This document shows positions 1-8,638 of a DNA stretch of 64,000 nt, in pieces (the stretch's first letter is position 1; each line of letters opens with the position of its first letter). The notes below the pieces were generated by a model. It was not told the origin of the DNA and made no database searches. It saw only the letters and a program-made list of their open reading frames with translations. Source of the DNA: Streptomyces specialis (GTDB lineage Bacteria; Actinomycetota; Actinomycetes; Streptomycetales; Streptomycetaceae); the NCBI RefSeq assembly GCF_001493375.1, contig NZ_LN929895.1:680661-744660 (forward strand). The letters are read 5' to 3'. The position numbers and the translations under genes are program-made.

Positions 1-2
1 GC

Positions 3-986
3 GTGCTCGGCGGCGGCGAGACCCCGCTGGTCAACGACTGCGCCTGCTGCGCGCTGCGCGCCGACCTGATACCCGCGCTGGTCCGGCTGGCCGACGAGGG
101 AACGTGCCGGCTCGCCGTTATCGAGCTGTGGGACTCGGTGGAGCCGAAGTCCATGGCCGAGGTGATCGCCGAGCACGGCGCGGACCGCGTCCGCCTGACC
201 GGCGTGGTGACCGCCGTCGATCCGGCGCTGGTGCTGCCGTACCTGGCGTGCGGCGACGATCTGTCCGACGTCGGGCTCGCCGCCGCGGCGAGCGACGCGC
301 GGACCGTGGCCGACACCTGAGCCCGGCAGCTCGAATACGCGCCGCTGCTCGCCCTGGCCGAGGGGCCCGAGCCGGCGGACGAGGCCGATCTCGCGCTGCT
401 CGCCCAGCTCCACCCCACCGCGCGCCATGTCCGGGTCGACGACCCGGAGTTCGCGCGGCTGGCCACCGCCGGATTCGACGTGGAGGCCGCGGCGGCGCGG
501 CAGAACCCGGCCACCGCGCTGCTGCCGCAGGAGGCCGACCACGACGGCGTCGGCACGCTGGTCTGGCGCCACCGGCGGCCGTTCCACCCCGGGCGGCTGT
601 ACGCGGCGCTGGAGGACCTGACCTGTGCCGCGCCGCGCAGCCGGGGCCGCTTCTGGCTGGCCGACCGGCCGGACACGCTGCTGACGTGGGACGCGGCGGG
701 CGGGGCGCTGTGCGTGGAGAACGCCGGTCCTTGGCTGGCCGCGCTGCCGGACGCGGCGTGGGAGATGGCACCGGCCGTGCGCCGGGCCGCCGCCGCGCTC
801 GACTGGGACCCGGAGTGGGGCGACCGCGTGCAGCATCTGGTCTTCACCGCCCCCGACCTGGACGCCGACACCGTGCGCGCGGTGCTGGCGTCGTGTCTGC
901 TCACCGAGGAGGAGTACGCGGCGGGCCGCGCGGCCTGGCGCCATCTGGCGTCGGCGTTCGACGACCTGCTGGACCCGGTCTCCTGA
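3..986 (+). pseudogene. CobW-family GTPase/metallochaperone, 5'-truncated, with in-frame stop
   Basis: C-terminal part of a COG0523/CobW-type G3E GTPase, a family that inserts or traffics metals, often zinc. The visible part begins just before the family CxCC metal-binding motif (NDCACCALRADL) and continues through the Mg/GTPase region into the CobW_C domain (RPFHPGRLYAALE), ending at a TGA at 984-986. The N-terminal P-loop half lies outside the window. A TGA at 318-320 interrupts the frame, but the same frame stays open and family-like on both sides (DARTVADT, stop, ARQLEYAPLLALAEGP). It is therefore a nonsense mutation or a one-base sequencing error rather than two genes. Other bases in this window are demonstrably unreliable, so an error is at least as likely as real inactivation. 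Confidence 0.8.
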
Positions 987-1072
987 CCGGCCCCCGGAGG
1001 GAACCGGGAGCGAGTGCGCGCCGTCTCACCGGATGGCCTGGACCACGCGTGACGGCGCGGCGACGCCGCGTC

Positions 1073-1119
1073 GTGCACGTGCATTGTCCCGTGCATATGC
1101 ACGAGGGCGGCGTTATGAT
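1073..1119 (+). promoter_or_regulatory. Tandem palindromic operator and -10 box before the DUF397 gene
   Basis: GTGCACGTGCAT (1073-1084), a 6-nt gap, then the perfect palindrome GTGCATATGCAC (1091-1102), then a -10-like TATGAT (1114-1119). The second palindrome sits where the -35 element would be. The first 12-mer recurs exactly, in the same orientation relative to the gene, upstream of the ATPase gene at 2202-2213, followed by the same 6-nt gap and a related second site. This suggests a shared regulator, most simply the XRE protein encoded at 2306. The binding itself is inferred. Confidence 0.6.
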
Positions 1120-1190
1120 CCTGGACAGTCGGGTCCTACGGCCATGCCCTGGACCTCTGTTGCGCCACTCGCACGACCGGGAGACAACCA

Positions 1191-1427
1191 GTGCCCGACG
1201 CGTACAACGGCATCGCCGCCCATCTGCTCCGGGATGTCCGGTGGCTCAAGAGCAGCTACAGCAACTCGCAGGGGACGTGCGCGGAGTTCGCCAGACTCCC
1301 GAGCGGGGACGTCGCGATGCGCAACTCCCGCTTCCCCGAAGGGCCGGCGCTCGTCTACACGCCGGACGAGATGGAGGCCCTGCTGCACGGGGTGAAGAAC
1401 GGCGAGTTCGACCACCTGATCGGCTAG
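1191..1427 (+). CDS. DUF397 domain protein
   Basis: A 78-residue protein of the DUF397 family, abundant in Streptomyces and usually encoded beside an XRE/DUF5753 regulator and an anti-sigma-type ATPase, as here. The core family signature WLKSSYSNSQGTCAEFA is at about residues 18-34, followed by a VAMRNSRFPEG strand and the EMEALLHGVKNGEFDHL helix. The ATG follows GGGAGACAACC, a usable ribosome site. The partner regulators are on the other side of a bidirectional terminator, with a matching operator in front of both. In characterised whiJ/abaA-type loci such small proteins modulate the paired DNA-binding protein during development; that role is inferred here. Confidence 0.88.
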   Translation: MPDAYNGIAAHLLRDVRWLKSSYSNSQGTCAEFARLPSGDVAMRNSRFPEGPALVYTPDEMEALLHGVKNGEFDHLIG

Positions 1428-1428
1428 C

Positions 1429-1478
1429 GAAGGCCGTGACGGGCGCCGTGCCGTCGCACGGCGTCCGTCACGGCCTTC
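1429..1478. terminator. Bidirectional hairpin terminator
   Basis: A perfect 14-bp stem (GAAGGCCGTGACGG at 1429-1442 with its reverse complement at 1465-1478) encloses a further GC-rich inner hairpin. It starts two bases after the DUF397 stop and lies before the convergent ATPase stop, so it can serve both genes. Confidence 0.8.
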
Positions 1479-1517
1479 GCCGGGGAAGCGCGTTCGGAAG
1501 CGCGCCGAAGGAGTCCG

Positions 1518-2084
1518 TCAGGACGTCTGGAAGACCGCCCAGACCACTTTGCCGTTCCGGCCGCCGGTCAGCGGGCGCCAGCCCCAGCCGTCGCTGAAAC
1601 ACTCGACCAGATACAGACCGCGCCCGGACTCGGCCGAGGCGTCCATGTCGTCCATCCGGCCCAGCCGCGGCGACGCGTCACTCGGATCCTGCACCGCGCA
1701 TATCAACCGCCGCGCGCACCGCATGAGTTCCAGCTCGACCGCGGGCGGTGCCGCGGACTCGAAGTCCGTCCCGAACTCCGCCGTCCTGGGCCGCGTGCCG
1801 TGCCGCAGGGCGTTCGTCACCAGCTCGGACACCACCAGCGCGACCCCGTCGAACAGCTCGGGCAGTCGCCACCCGTGCAGCGTGCTGCGGGTGAAGTCCC
1901 GTGCCTGACGCACGGATTCGGGACGAGGAGGCAGGCCGAGGGTCGCGGTACTGGACAGGGTACGCAGGTCGGCAGGCAGGAACTGTCGCCCTAACAGGTC
2001 GAGCATGGGCGTTCCGTTGGTCCCCATGGCGCGGCACACTCCTGGCATTGCGGCGGCACTGTCGTCCTCGGCGGCTGACGTCAT
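1518..2084 (-). CDS. ATP-binding protein, HATPase_c_2 (anti-sigma-factor/RsbW-like)
   Basis: A 188-residue single-domain GHKL ATPase of the RsbW/SpoIIAB type. The N box VVSELVTNALRHG and the glycine-rich ESGRGLYLVECFSDGWGW motif are both visible; there is no sensor or histidine-phosphorylation domain. Such proteins are typically anti-sigma factors or accessory ATPases. The ATG at 2084 was chosen because GGGGG lies about seven bases upstream; a longer frame to 2243 would run into the operator. The gene is divergent from the XRE regulator and convergent with the DUF397 gene, completing a common Streptomyces triad. Its promoter carries the same 12-mer operator as the DUF397 promoter. Confidence 0.88.
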   Translation of the reverse strand: MTSAAEDDSAAAMPGVCRAMGTNGTPMLDLLGRQFLPADLRTLSSTATLGLPPRPESVRQARDFTRSTLHGWRLPELFDGVALVVSELVTNALRHGTRPRTAEFGTDFESAAPPAVELELMRCARRLICAVQDPSDASPRLGRMDDMDASAESGRGLYLVECFSDGWGWRPLTGGRNGKVVWAVFQTS

Positions 2085-2183
2085 GGGCAACCCCCGTACC
2101 CCGCCATCGCCCACGTGATGGTGACGGGGTCGTACTGCCACGCCGGTGACACGGCGCGTGGAACTCATGCTTCCCAACGCATA

Positions 2184-2213
2184 CGGCAAATGCAAGGGCG
2201 GATGCACGTGCAC
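2184..2213 (-). promoter_or_regulatory. Second copy of the tandem operator, ATPase/XRE intergenic region
   Basis: On the minus strand GTGCACGTGCAT (2213 to 2202) is identical to the site before the DUF397 gene. It is followed by a 6-nt gap and TTGCATTTGCCG (2195 to 2184), which matches 8 of 12 bases of the second palindrome there. It sits about 117 bp before the ATPase start and 92 bp before the XRE start, so one protein could control both divergent genes. Confidence 0.6.
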
Positions 2214-2305
2214 GGAAAAATTTGATCGACCGTAATCAAGCACACACCGAACGAAGCGCGGAGGTGGCAGACTTCCTGGGGCGGAACTGGAGGGTAGTTG
2301 AACGT

Positions 2306-3214
2306 ATGAATACTCAGCGGACGGCGGACGGAACGCATTCCGGCGCCGACGGCGGGGCCGTACCCGGCGGTTCGATGGTGCGCCGCATCCTGCTCGGTTC
2401 GCAGTTGCGCCGGCTCCGCGAATCCCGGGGGGTGACGCGGGAGGAGGCCGGGTATTCGATCCGGGCCTCCGAGTCGAAGATCAGCAGGATGGAGTTGGGC
2501 CGCGTGAGCTTCAAACCGCGCGACGTCGCCGACCTGTTGACCCTGTACGGCGTGACCGACGAGGCCGAGCGCGAGCCGCTGCTCGGCCTCGCCCGCTCCT
2601 CCAACGAGGCAGGCTGGTGGCACAGTTACAGCGACGTCCTGCCGAGCTGGTTCCAGACCTACGTCGGCCTGGAGGCCGCGGCCGAGCGGATCGGCACGTA
2701 CGAGCTCCAGTTCGTCCACGGACTGCTCCAGACCGAGGACTACGCCCACGCCGTCATGGTCAGCGGTCACCAGGGCCGGCTGCCCAAGTCCGAGGTGGAC
2801 CGCCGGATCGCGTTGCGGCTGGGCCGCCAGAAGCTGCTGGTCTCCGAGAGCGCCCCGCACCTGCACTGCGTCCTGGACGAGGCCGCGCTGCGCCGCTTCC
2901 ACGGCGGCCGGCGCGTGATGGACGAACAGCTCCGCATGCTCATCGAGTTCTCCGAGCACCCCACCATCACGCTCCAGGTCGCCGCGTTCGCCCGCGGCGG
3001 GCACGTCGCGGAGTCCGGCGCGTTCACGCTGCTGCGCTTCGCCGAGGAGGAACTGCCCGACCTCGTCTACCTGGAGCAGCTCACCGGCGCGCTCTACCTC
3101 GACAAGCGCGAGGAGGTCGCCGCCTACCAGAAGGTCCTCGACCGGCTGACGCACGAGGCCCTGAACCCCGGGGAGACCCGGGACCTGCTCCGGGAGATCC
3201 GTCAAGCCCTGTAG
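2306..3214 (+). CDS. XRE-family transcriptional regulator with DUF5753 domain
   Basis: A 302-residue protein. An N-terminal helix-turn-helix (about residues 25-75: LGSQLRRLRESRGVTREEA, then ASESKISRMELGR) binds DNA. The C-terminal DUF5753 domain starts near the WWHSYSDVLPSWFQTYVGLE segment and includes the typical VHGLLQTEDYAHAV and EHPTITLQVAAFARGGH stretches. This architecture is the Streptomyces AbaA/WhiJ-like regulator associated with DUF397 proteins. ATG 2306 follows GGAGGG about 11 bases upstream and is preferred to 2222, which would extend the protein into the operator region. It probably autoregulates through the palindromes at 2184-2213. Confidence 0.9.
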   Translation: MNTQRTADGTHSGADGGAVPGGSMVRRILLGSQLRRLRESRGVTREEAGYSIRASESKISRMELGRVSFKPRDVADLLTLYGVTDEAEREPLLGLARSSNEAGWWHSYSDVLPSWFQTYVGLEAAAERIGTYELQFVHGLLQTEDYAHAVMVSGHQGRLPKSEVDRRIALRLGRQKLLVSESAPHLHCVLDEAALRRFHGGRRVMDEQLRMLIEFSEHPTITLQVAAFARGGHVAESGAFTLLRFAEEELPDLVYLEQLTGALYLDKREEVAAYQKVLDRLTHEALNPGETRDLLREIRQAL

Positions 3215-3296
3215 TCGCGCGGGCGGTTGACGCACGGCGGCCCCGGCGGCACCGTTCGCGCGACCGTCGCGGACGGGCGGCCCGGGCTCAGCGGAT

Positions 3297-3908
3297 TCAG
3301 CGGAACGGGTTCTCCGCCCCGTCCGGCAGCACGTCCCTGCTGCGTTCCCCCTCGCCCGCCATCACGTAGGCGCCGTTCTCCAGCCGCTCGATCAGGCCGC
3401 GCGTCCACTCGGCGCTGGAGTCGGCGTTGTGCACCCACAGCAGCATGACCTCGCCGATGTGCCCCCACTCGGCGGGGGCCGCCTGCGGCGTCCAGTGCTC
3501 GAAAACCTGCCGTTTCCAGTCCTCCAGCGCCGCCACCCGCTCCCTCAGCAGCGCGATCGCCTCCGCCCGGGGCAGGTCCACGATGCAGCCGACGGCGCTG
3601 GTCAGCACGTCGATGCGCTGGTCGTGCGCGCGCAGCGACTCCCGGAGCAGGTCCAGGTACGCCTCCTCGCCCGCCTCGGTCAGCTCGTACTCGGTGCGCG
3701 GCGGACCGCCGGCCGGGCTCCTGGCGGTCTCGTGGGCCAGCAGCAGGCCCTGCTTCGCCATCTGCTTCAGCGCGTGGTAGATCGACCCCGGCTTGGCGGT
3801 CGACCACTCGTGCGCGCCCCAGAACTCCAGGTCGTTCCGCACTTGGTAGCCGTGCGCCCGTCCGTGCTGCCGCACCGCGCCCAGAACCAGCAGCCGCATG
3901 ACCGACAT
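3297..3908 (-). CDS. PadR-family transcriptional regulator
   Basis: A 203-residue PadR regulator. The N-terminal winged helix (MRLLVLGAVRQHGRAHGYQV, SIYHALKQMAKQGLL, RTEYELTEAGEEAYLDLLRE) occupies about residues 1-90 and is followed by the Vir_act_alpha_C helical dimerisation domain (about 100-190). It is divergent from a DrrAB-type ABC exporter, the usual arrangement in which PadR represses the pump until its ligand binds. ATG 3908 was chosen over upstream starts because GAAGGGCG precedes it and PadR proteins normally begin MxxMRLLVL. Paired operator-like repeats lie between it and the exporter. Confidence 0.92.
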   Translation of the reverse strand: MSVMRLLVLGAVRQHGRAHGYQVRNDLEFWGAHEWSTAKPGSIYHALKQMAKQGLLLAHETARSPAGGPPRTEYELTEAGEEAYLDLLRESLRAHDQRIDVLTSAVGCIVDLPRAEAIALLRERVAALEDWKRQVFEHWTPQAAPAEWGHIGEVMLLWVHNADSSAEWTRGLIERLENGAYVMAGEGERSRDVLPDGAENPFR

Positions 3909-3983
3909 CCGCCGTTCGCCCTTCCGCCGAGGCCCCACCGGGATCGGCCCGGCCCGTGAGCAGTGTCTCACCGCCCCCACTCG

Positions 3984-4049
3984 TCAAGTTTGACTAGTGG
4001 CGAGTCCGAGGTTACCCTCGCTCTTCGGTCGACTAATCAAGTTTGACTA
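3984..4049 (+). promoter_or_regulatory. Paired PadR operators and exporter promoter
   Basis: TCAAGTTTGACTA occurs twice, at 3984-3996 and 4037-4049, 53 bp apart (about five helical turns). The core GTCAA-GT-TTGAC of the first copy has perfect inverted arms. The first copy overlaps a good sigma-70-like promoter for the ABC genes, TTGACT (3990-3995), 17 bp, TACCCT (4013-4018); the second lies in the leader. Both positions suit repression by the divergent PadR protein. The repeats are seen directly; binding is inferred. Confidence 0.68.
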
Positions 4050-4081
4050 ATGCGCCCGGGTGGCGCACGGAAGGGGAGCCG

Positions 4082-5085
<1,004 letters not shown>

Positions 5086-5089
<4 letters not shown>

Positions 5090-5928
5090 CCGCCCACGCC
5101 ACGACCACCCGCTCCACCGCCACCCGCCCCACGGCCACCCATTCGATGGCCGACGCCCTCCCCGCCGCGCTGACCATGCCCCGGCGCGGCTTCGCCCACT
5201 GGGCCCGCCGCCCCGGCCAGTTCGCCGTCGGCCTCGCCTTCCCGGTGATGATGCTGGTGATGTTCGCCTACTTCCTCGGCGGCGGCATGGCCGTCGAGGG
5301 CGGCGGCGACTACACCGAGTTCCTCGTCCCCGGCATGCTCGCCCTCACCATGGCCTTCGGCCTGGAGGCGACCATGATCGAGCTGACGCAGGACATCAAC
5401 CGCGGCGTCCTGGACCGCTTCCGTTCCATGCCCATCGCCCGTTCCGCGATCCTCGTCGGCCGCAGCCTGCTCGACATGCTCGGCTCCGTCGTGAGCCTGC
5501 TGGTCATGCTCGGCGCGGGCTGGGCGATCGGCTGGCGGTGGCACGGCACCGCCGCCGAGGCCGCCGCCGCGATCGGCCTGCTGCTCCTGCTCCGTTTCGC
5601 GATGCTCTGGGCCGGCATCCTCCTCGCGCTGGTCGCACGCCGCCCGGAGTCCGTCCAGGCCGTGCAGATCCTCGTCTGGCCGGTCGCCTTCCTCTCCAAC
5701 GCCTTCACCTCGCCCGACACCATGCCCGACTGGATGGGGGCCGTCGCCGAATGGAACCCGATGTCCGCGACCGCGGGCGCGATCCGCGAACTGTTCGGCA
5801 ACCCCGGCTGGGGCGGCGACTCCTGGGCCGTCGAGCACTCCGTGGCCCTGGCCGTCGCCTGGCCCCTGGTGCTGCTCGCCGTCCTCGTGCCGCTCGCCGT
5901 GCGCCGTTACGCGAGGCTGAGCGACTGA
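5086..5928 (+). CDS. DrrB-type ABC transporter permease
   Basis: A 280-residue ABC-2 type membrane subunit with about six transmembrane helices, for example FAVGLAFPVMMLVMFAYFLG and SVVSLLVMLGAGWAIGW. The cytoplasmic ELTQDINRGVLDRFRSMPIAR segment is diagnostic of the DrrB/ABC2 family and the C-terminal VAWPLVLLAVLVPLAVRRY helix ends the protein. Its ATG overlaps the stop of the ATP-binding gene by four bases, so the two are translationally coupled and form one pump. The threonine-rich first 20 residues are poorly conserved in the family, and an internal start at Met21 (SMADALPAAL) is possible. Confidence 0.92.
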
Positions 5929-6049
5929 CGCGCACCTGACCGACCGACCCGCCCGCCCCGGCCGCCTGTCCGCCGTCTTCTGAAGGAATCGGCAGATCAT
6001 CCTATGCTCGCAAGGGAACAGTGGTGCGAGCGCAAGGGGTGGAACTCAG

Positions 6050-7617
6050 GTGGCCGGGGACAGCGGGCGGCCGGGCGACGGGGAGTCGGCGGGGCGGGGG
6101 GGCGGCGGCGGGGGCGGGGGCGGCGCGGGCGGGGGGGCGGCCGCGCCAGATGGGTATAGGAGACCGCCCCCCGCCTGCCGGCCCGGCCGTACGCGCACAG
6201 CGAGTTCACCCCCGCCCAGGGCATCCCCGTCCTGCTCCCCGCCGGCCTCTGGCAGGACCGGATGCGCAGCCTCGTCCGGCTGCCGCTGGCCGAGCGGCCC
6301 GCGCCCGAACCGCCCGCGCGGGCCGAGGACGCGACCTCGGCCGTGCCGCGCGTGCTGGACCTGACGCTGCGCATCGGGGAGCTGCTGCTGGCCGGCGGCG
6401 AGGGCGCCGAGGACGTCGAGGCCGCGATGTTCGGCGTCGCGCACGCCTACGGCCTGGCCCGCTGCGAGGCGACCGTCACGTTCACCCTCATCTCGATCAC
6501 CCACCAGCCGTCCCTGGTCGATCCACCGGTCTCGCTCAGCCGCACGGTCCGCCGCCGGGGCACCGACTACAACCGGCTCACCGCCGTCTTCCAGCTCGTG
6601 GACGACATCTCGCACGGCGAAGTCACGCTGGAGGACGCCTACGGACGGCTGGCCACCATCCGGCGCAACCGCCACCCCTACGCCAAGTGGCAGCTCACCA
6701 TCGCCTCCGGCCTGCTGGCCGGCGCCGCCAGCACCCTGGTCGGCGGCAACTGGCAGGTCTTCCTCCTCGCCGTCATCGGCGCGATGGTCGGCGACCGGTT
6801 GGCGTGGCTGGCCGCCGGACGCGGGCTGCCGGAGTTCTACCAGTTCGTCGCCGCGGCGATGGCGCCCGCGCTCGTCGGCGTCGGCTGGGCGGCCGGCCAC
6901 ACCTCCGGCGCGGACGAACGGCAGGCCGCCGCGATGATCACCGGCGGCCTGTTCGCGCTGCTGCCGGGCCGGGCCCTGGTCGCGGGCGTCCAGGACGGCC
7001 TGACGGGCTACTACCTCACCGCCTCGGCCCGGCTGCTGGAAGTCGTCTACCTCAGCGTCGGCATCGTCGTCGGCGTGCTCGCCGTCCTCTACTTCGGCGA
7101 GACCTCGGGCGTGCGGCTCGACCCCGACGTGGTCGAACGCGCCACCCGCCCCGGCGTCCAGCTCGCCGCCGCGCTGCTGCTGTCGCTCACCTTCTGCGTG
7201 CTGCTCCAGCAGCCGCGCCGCACCGTCTTGCCGGCGACGCTCAACGGCGGCGTCGCCTGGCTGATCTACGGCGCGATGCACGACACGGCCGGCCTGTCGC
7301 CGTTCGCCGCGACGGCGGTCGGCGCCGGAATGGTCGGCCTCTTCGCGCAGCTCCAGTCGCGGTACCGCTTCACCTCGTCGCTGCCCTACGTCACCGCCGC
7401 CATCGGGCCGCTGCTGCCGGGCGGCGCGGTCTACCTCGGGCTGCTCGGCTTCGCCCAGGGCAGCGTGAACACCGGCCTGGAGAACCTGCTGACGGCGGTG
7501 ACCCTCGCCCTGGCGATCGCCATCGGCGTGAACCTCGGCAGCGAGACGGCCCGCCTGTTCATCAACCCGCCGACCCCCACCCCCCGCCGGGGCGCCAAAC
7601 GGACCCGCGGCTTCTGA
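6050..7617 (+). CDS. ThrE-like threonine/serine exporter family protein (5' part disrupted by adapter)
   Basis: Integral membrane protein of the ThrE family (cytoplasmic N domain plus about ten transmembrane helices), which exports small amino acids or related solutes. From ATG 6262 the frame is clean for 451 residues: EDVEAAMFGVAHAYGL and TFTLISITHQP are in the N domain, and WQLTIASGLLAGAASTLVGG onward is membrane-embedded. The probable true start is GTG 6050 (GGGG upstream, VAGDSGRPGDGE), but that frame is offset by an adapter-derived insertion around 6100-6166 that also puts a TAG (6157-6159) in the main frame. Family-like sequence (YAHSEFTPAQGIPVLLPAG) resumes directly after the adapter, supporting one original gene. 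Confidence 0.82.
6134..6166 (+). other. Degraded Nextera read-1 adapter (assembly artefact)
   Basis: About 25 of 33 positions match the Nextera read-1 adapter, including 16 of 19 of the Tn5 mosaic end AGATGTGTATAAGAGACAG (6148-6166). The mismatches are mainly T to G and A to C. The G-rich low-complexity DNA just upstream (about 6090-6140) looks like a failing read tail. It interrupts the ThrE-like gene. Confidence 0.8.
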
Positions 7618-7641
7618 ACGGCGAGGGCCGCGGGCGCGCCG

Positions 7642-7956
7642 TCAGTGCGTGAGCTTCAGCCCGACCACACAGCCGACGAGACCCAGCAGCAACGCCACCC
7701 GCACGGCCGACACCGGCTCGTCCCCGTGCGCCATCGCCCACCCGGCGGTCAGCCCCGCGCCGATACCGACCCACACCGCGTAGCCGGTCCCCACGGGCAG
7801 GGTCCGCAGCGCGTAGGCGAGACCGGCCATGCTGAGCAGCAGCCCGGCGCCGAACACCACGCTCGGCACCGGGCGGCTGAAGCCCTCGGACTTGTCCAGC
7901 GCGGTCGCCCACACCGCTTCCAGCACGCCGGAGACCACCAGAACGAACCAGGCCAT
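7642..7956 (-). CDS. SMR-family guanidinium exporter (SugE/Gdx type)
   Basis: A 104-residue four-helix small multidrug resistance protein. The glutamate-containing first helix AWFVLVVSGVLEAVWATAL holds the essential Glu, and AVWVGIGAGLTA and the final VALLLGLVGCVVGLKL helix fit the family. The ATALDKSEGF sequence after helix 1 is typical of the SugE/Gdx branch, which exports guanidinium in exchange for protons. A guanidine-III riboswitch lies immediately upstream, which independently assigns the substrate. ATG 7956 is chosen (AGGGGAG six bases before); GTG 7959 directly in front is the alternative. Expression is expected to be turned on by guanidine at the translational level. Confidence 0.93.
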   Translation of the reverse strand: MAWFVLVVSGVLEAVWATALDKSEGFSRPVPSVVFGAGLLLSMAGLAYALRTLPVGTGYAVWVGIGAGLTAGWAMAHGDEPVSAVRVALLLGLVGCVVGLKLTH

Positions 7957-7969
7957 CACAGACTCCCCT

Positions 7970-8010
7970 GCGCCGTCTTGTCATGACTGGGTACGGCGCA
8001 CCTCGTCCAG
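7970..8010 (-). ncRNA. Guanidine-III riboswitch aptamer
   Basis: Forty-one nucleotides on the minus strand fit the guanidine-III (formerly mini-ykkC-related) pseudoknot aptamer. P1 is CTGG (8010-8007) pairing CCAG, P2 is GCGCCGT pairing ACGGCGC at the 3' end, and the conserved ACGAGGTGCGCC and TGACAAGACGGCGC stretches are present. Compared with the actinobacterial (Thermobifida) aptamer as I recall it, P1 differs by a compensatory change (C-G to T-A) that keeps pairing. The ribosome-binding site AGGGGAG of the SMR gene follows directly after the aptamer, so guanidine binding probably frees or exposes it. Confidence 0.9.
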
Positions 8011-8059
8011 GAGCCGGTCGGGCTCCGGCGTCAGGCTCTCACGGCCGGGCCGGCACCGC

Positions 8060-8548
8060 TCAGTGGCCCCCGGCGGCGGCCCGCTTGATCGACGCCTCGA
8101 TCTCGGCCTCCGCCTCGGCGCGACCCACCCAGTTGGCGCCCTCGACCGACTTGCCGGGCTCCAGGTCCTTGTAGACCTCGAAGAAGTGCTGGATCTCCAG
8201 CCGGTCGAACTCGCTGACGTGGTGGATGTCCCGCAGGTGCTCCATCCGCGGGTCGCCGGCCGGCACGCACAGCAGCTTGTCGTCGCCGCCCGCCTCGTCC
8301 CGCATGCGGAACATGCCGATCGTCCGGCACTCGATGAGGCAACCGGGGAACGTCGGCTCGTCCAGAAGCACCAGCGCGTCCAGCGGATCGCCGTCCTCGC
8401 CCAGCGTGCCGTCCACGAATCCGTAGTCGGCCGGGTAGACAGTCGAGGTGAACAGGTGACGGTCCAGCCGGATCCGCCCGGTCTTGTGGTCCACCTCGTA
8501 CTTGTTCCGAGAGCCCTTCGGAATCTCGATGGTGACGTCGAACTCCAC
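8060..8548 (-). CDS. ppa: Inorganic pyrophosphatase
   Basis: A 162-residue soluble family I pyrophosphatase that hydrolyses PPi to phosphate with Mg2+ and so pulls biosynthetic reactions forward. The signatures IEIPKGSRNKYEVDH and the metal-binding DGDPLDALVLLDEP (aspartate triad) are present, with the KSVEGANWVG active-site lysine region near the end. GTG 8548 (MEFDVTIEIPKG, the standard actinobacterial N terminus) was chosen because AAGGAG lies eight bases upstream; the GTG three codons earlier would sit on the ribosome site. It is divergent from dacB and upstream of the riboswitch-controlled SMR gene on the same strand. Confidence 0.96.
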   Translation of the reverse strand: MEFDVTIEIPKGSRNKYEVDHKTGRIRLDRHLFTSTVYPADYGFVDGTLGEDGDPLDALVLLDEPTFPGCLIECRTIGMFRMRDEAGGDDKLLCVPAGDPRMEHLRDIHHVSEFDRLEIQHFFEVYKDLEPGKSVEGANWVGRAEAEAEIEASIKRAAAGGH

Positions 8549-8638
8549 GGGTGACACTCCTTAACCGATCTGTGCACGCGACAGGTGGTTAAGTGTCTCT
8601 CACGCCGGTGTCGTGTTGCGAAAGGGGCTGGCCTTACA

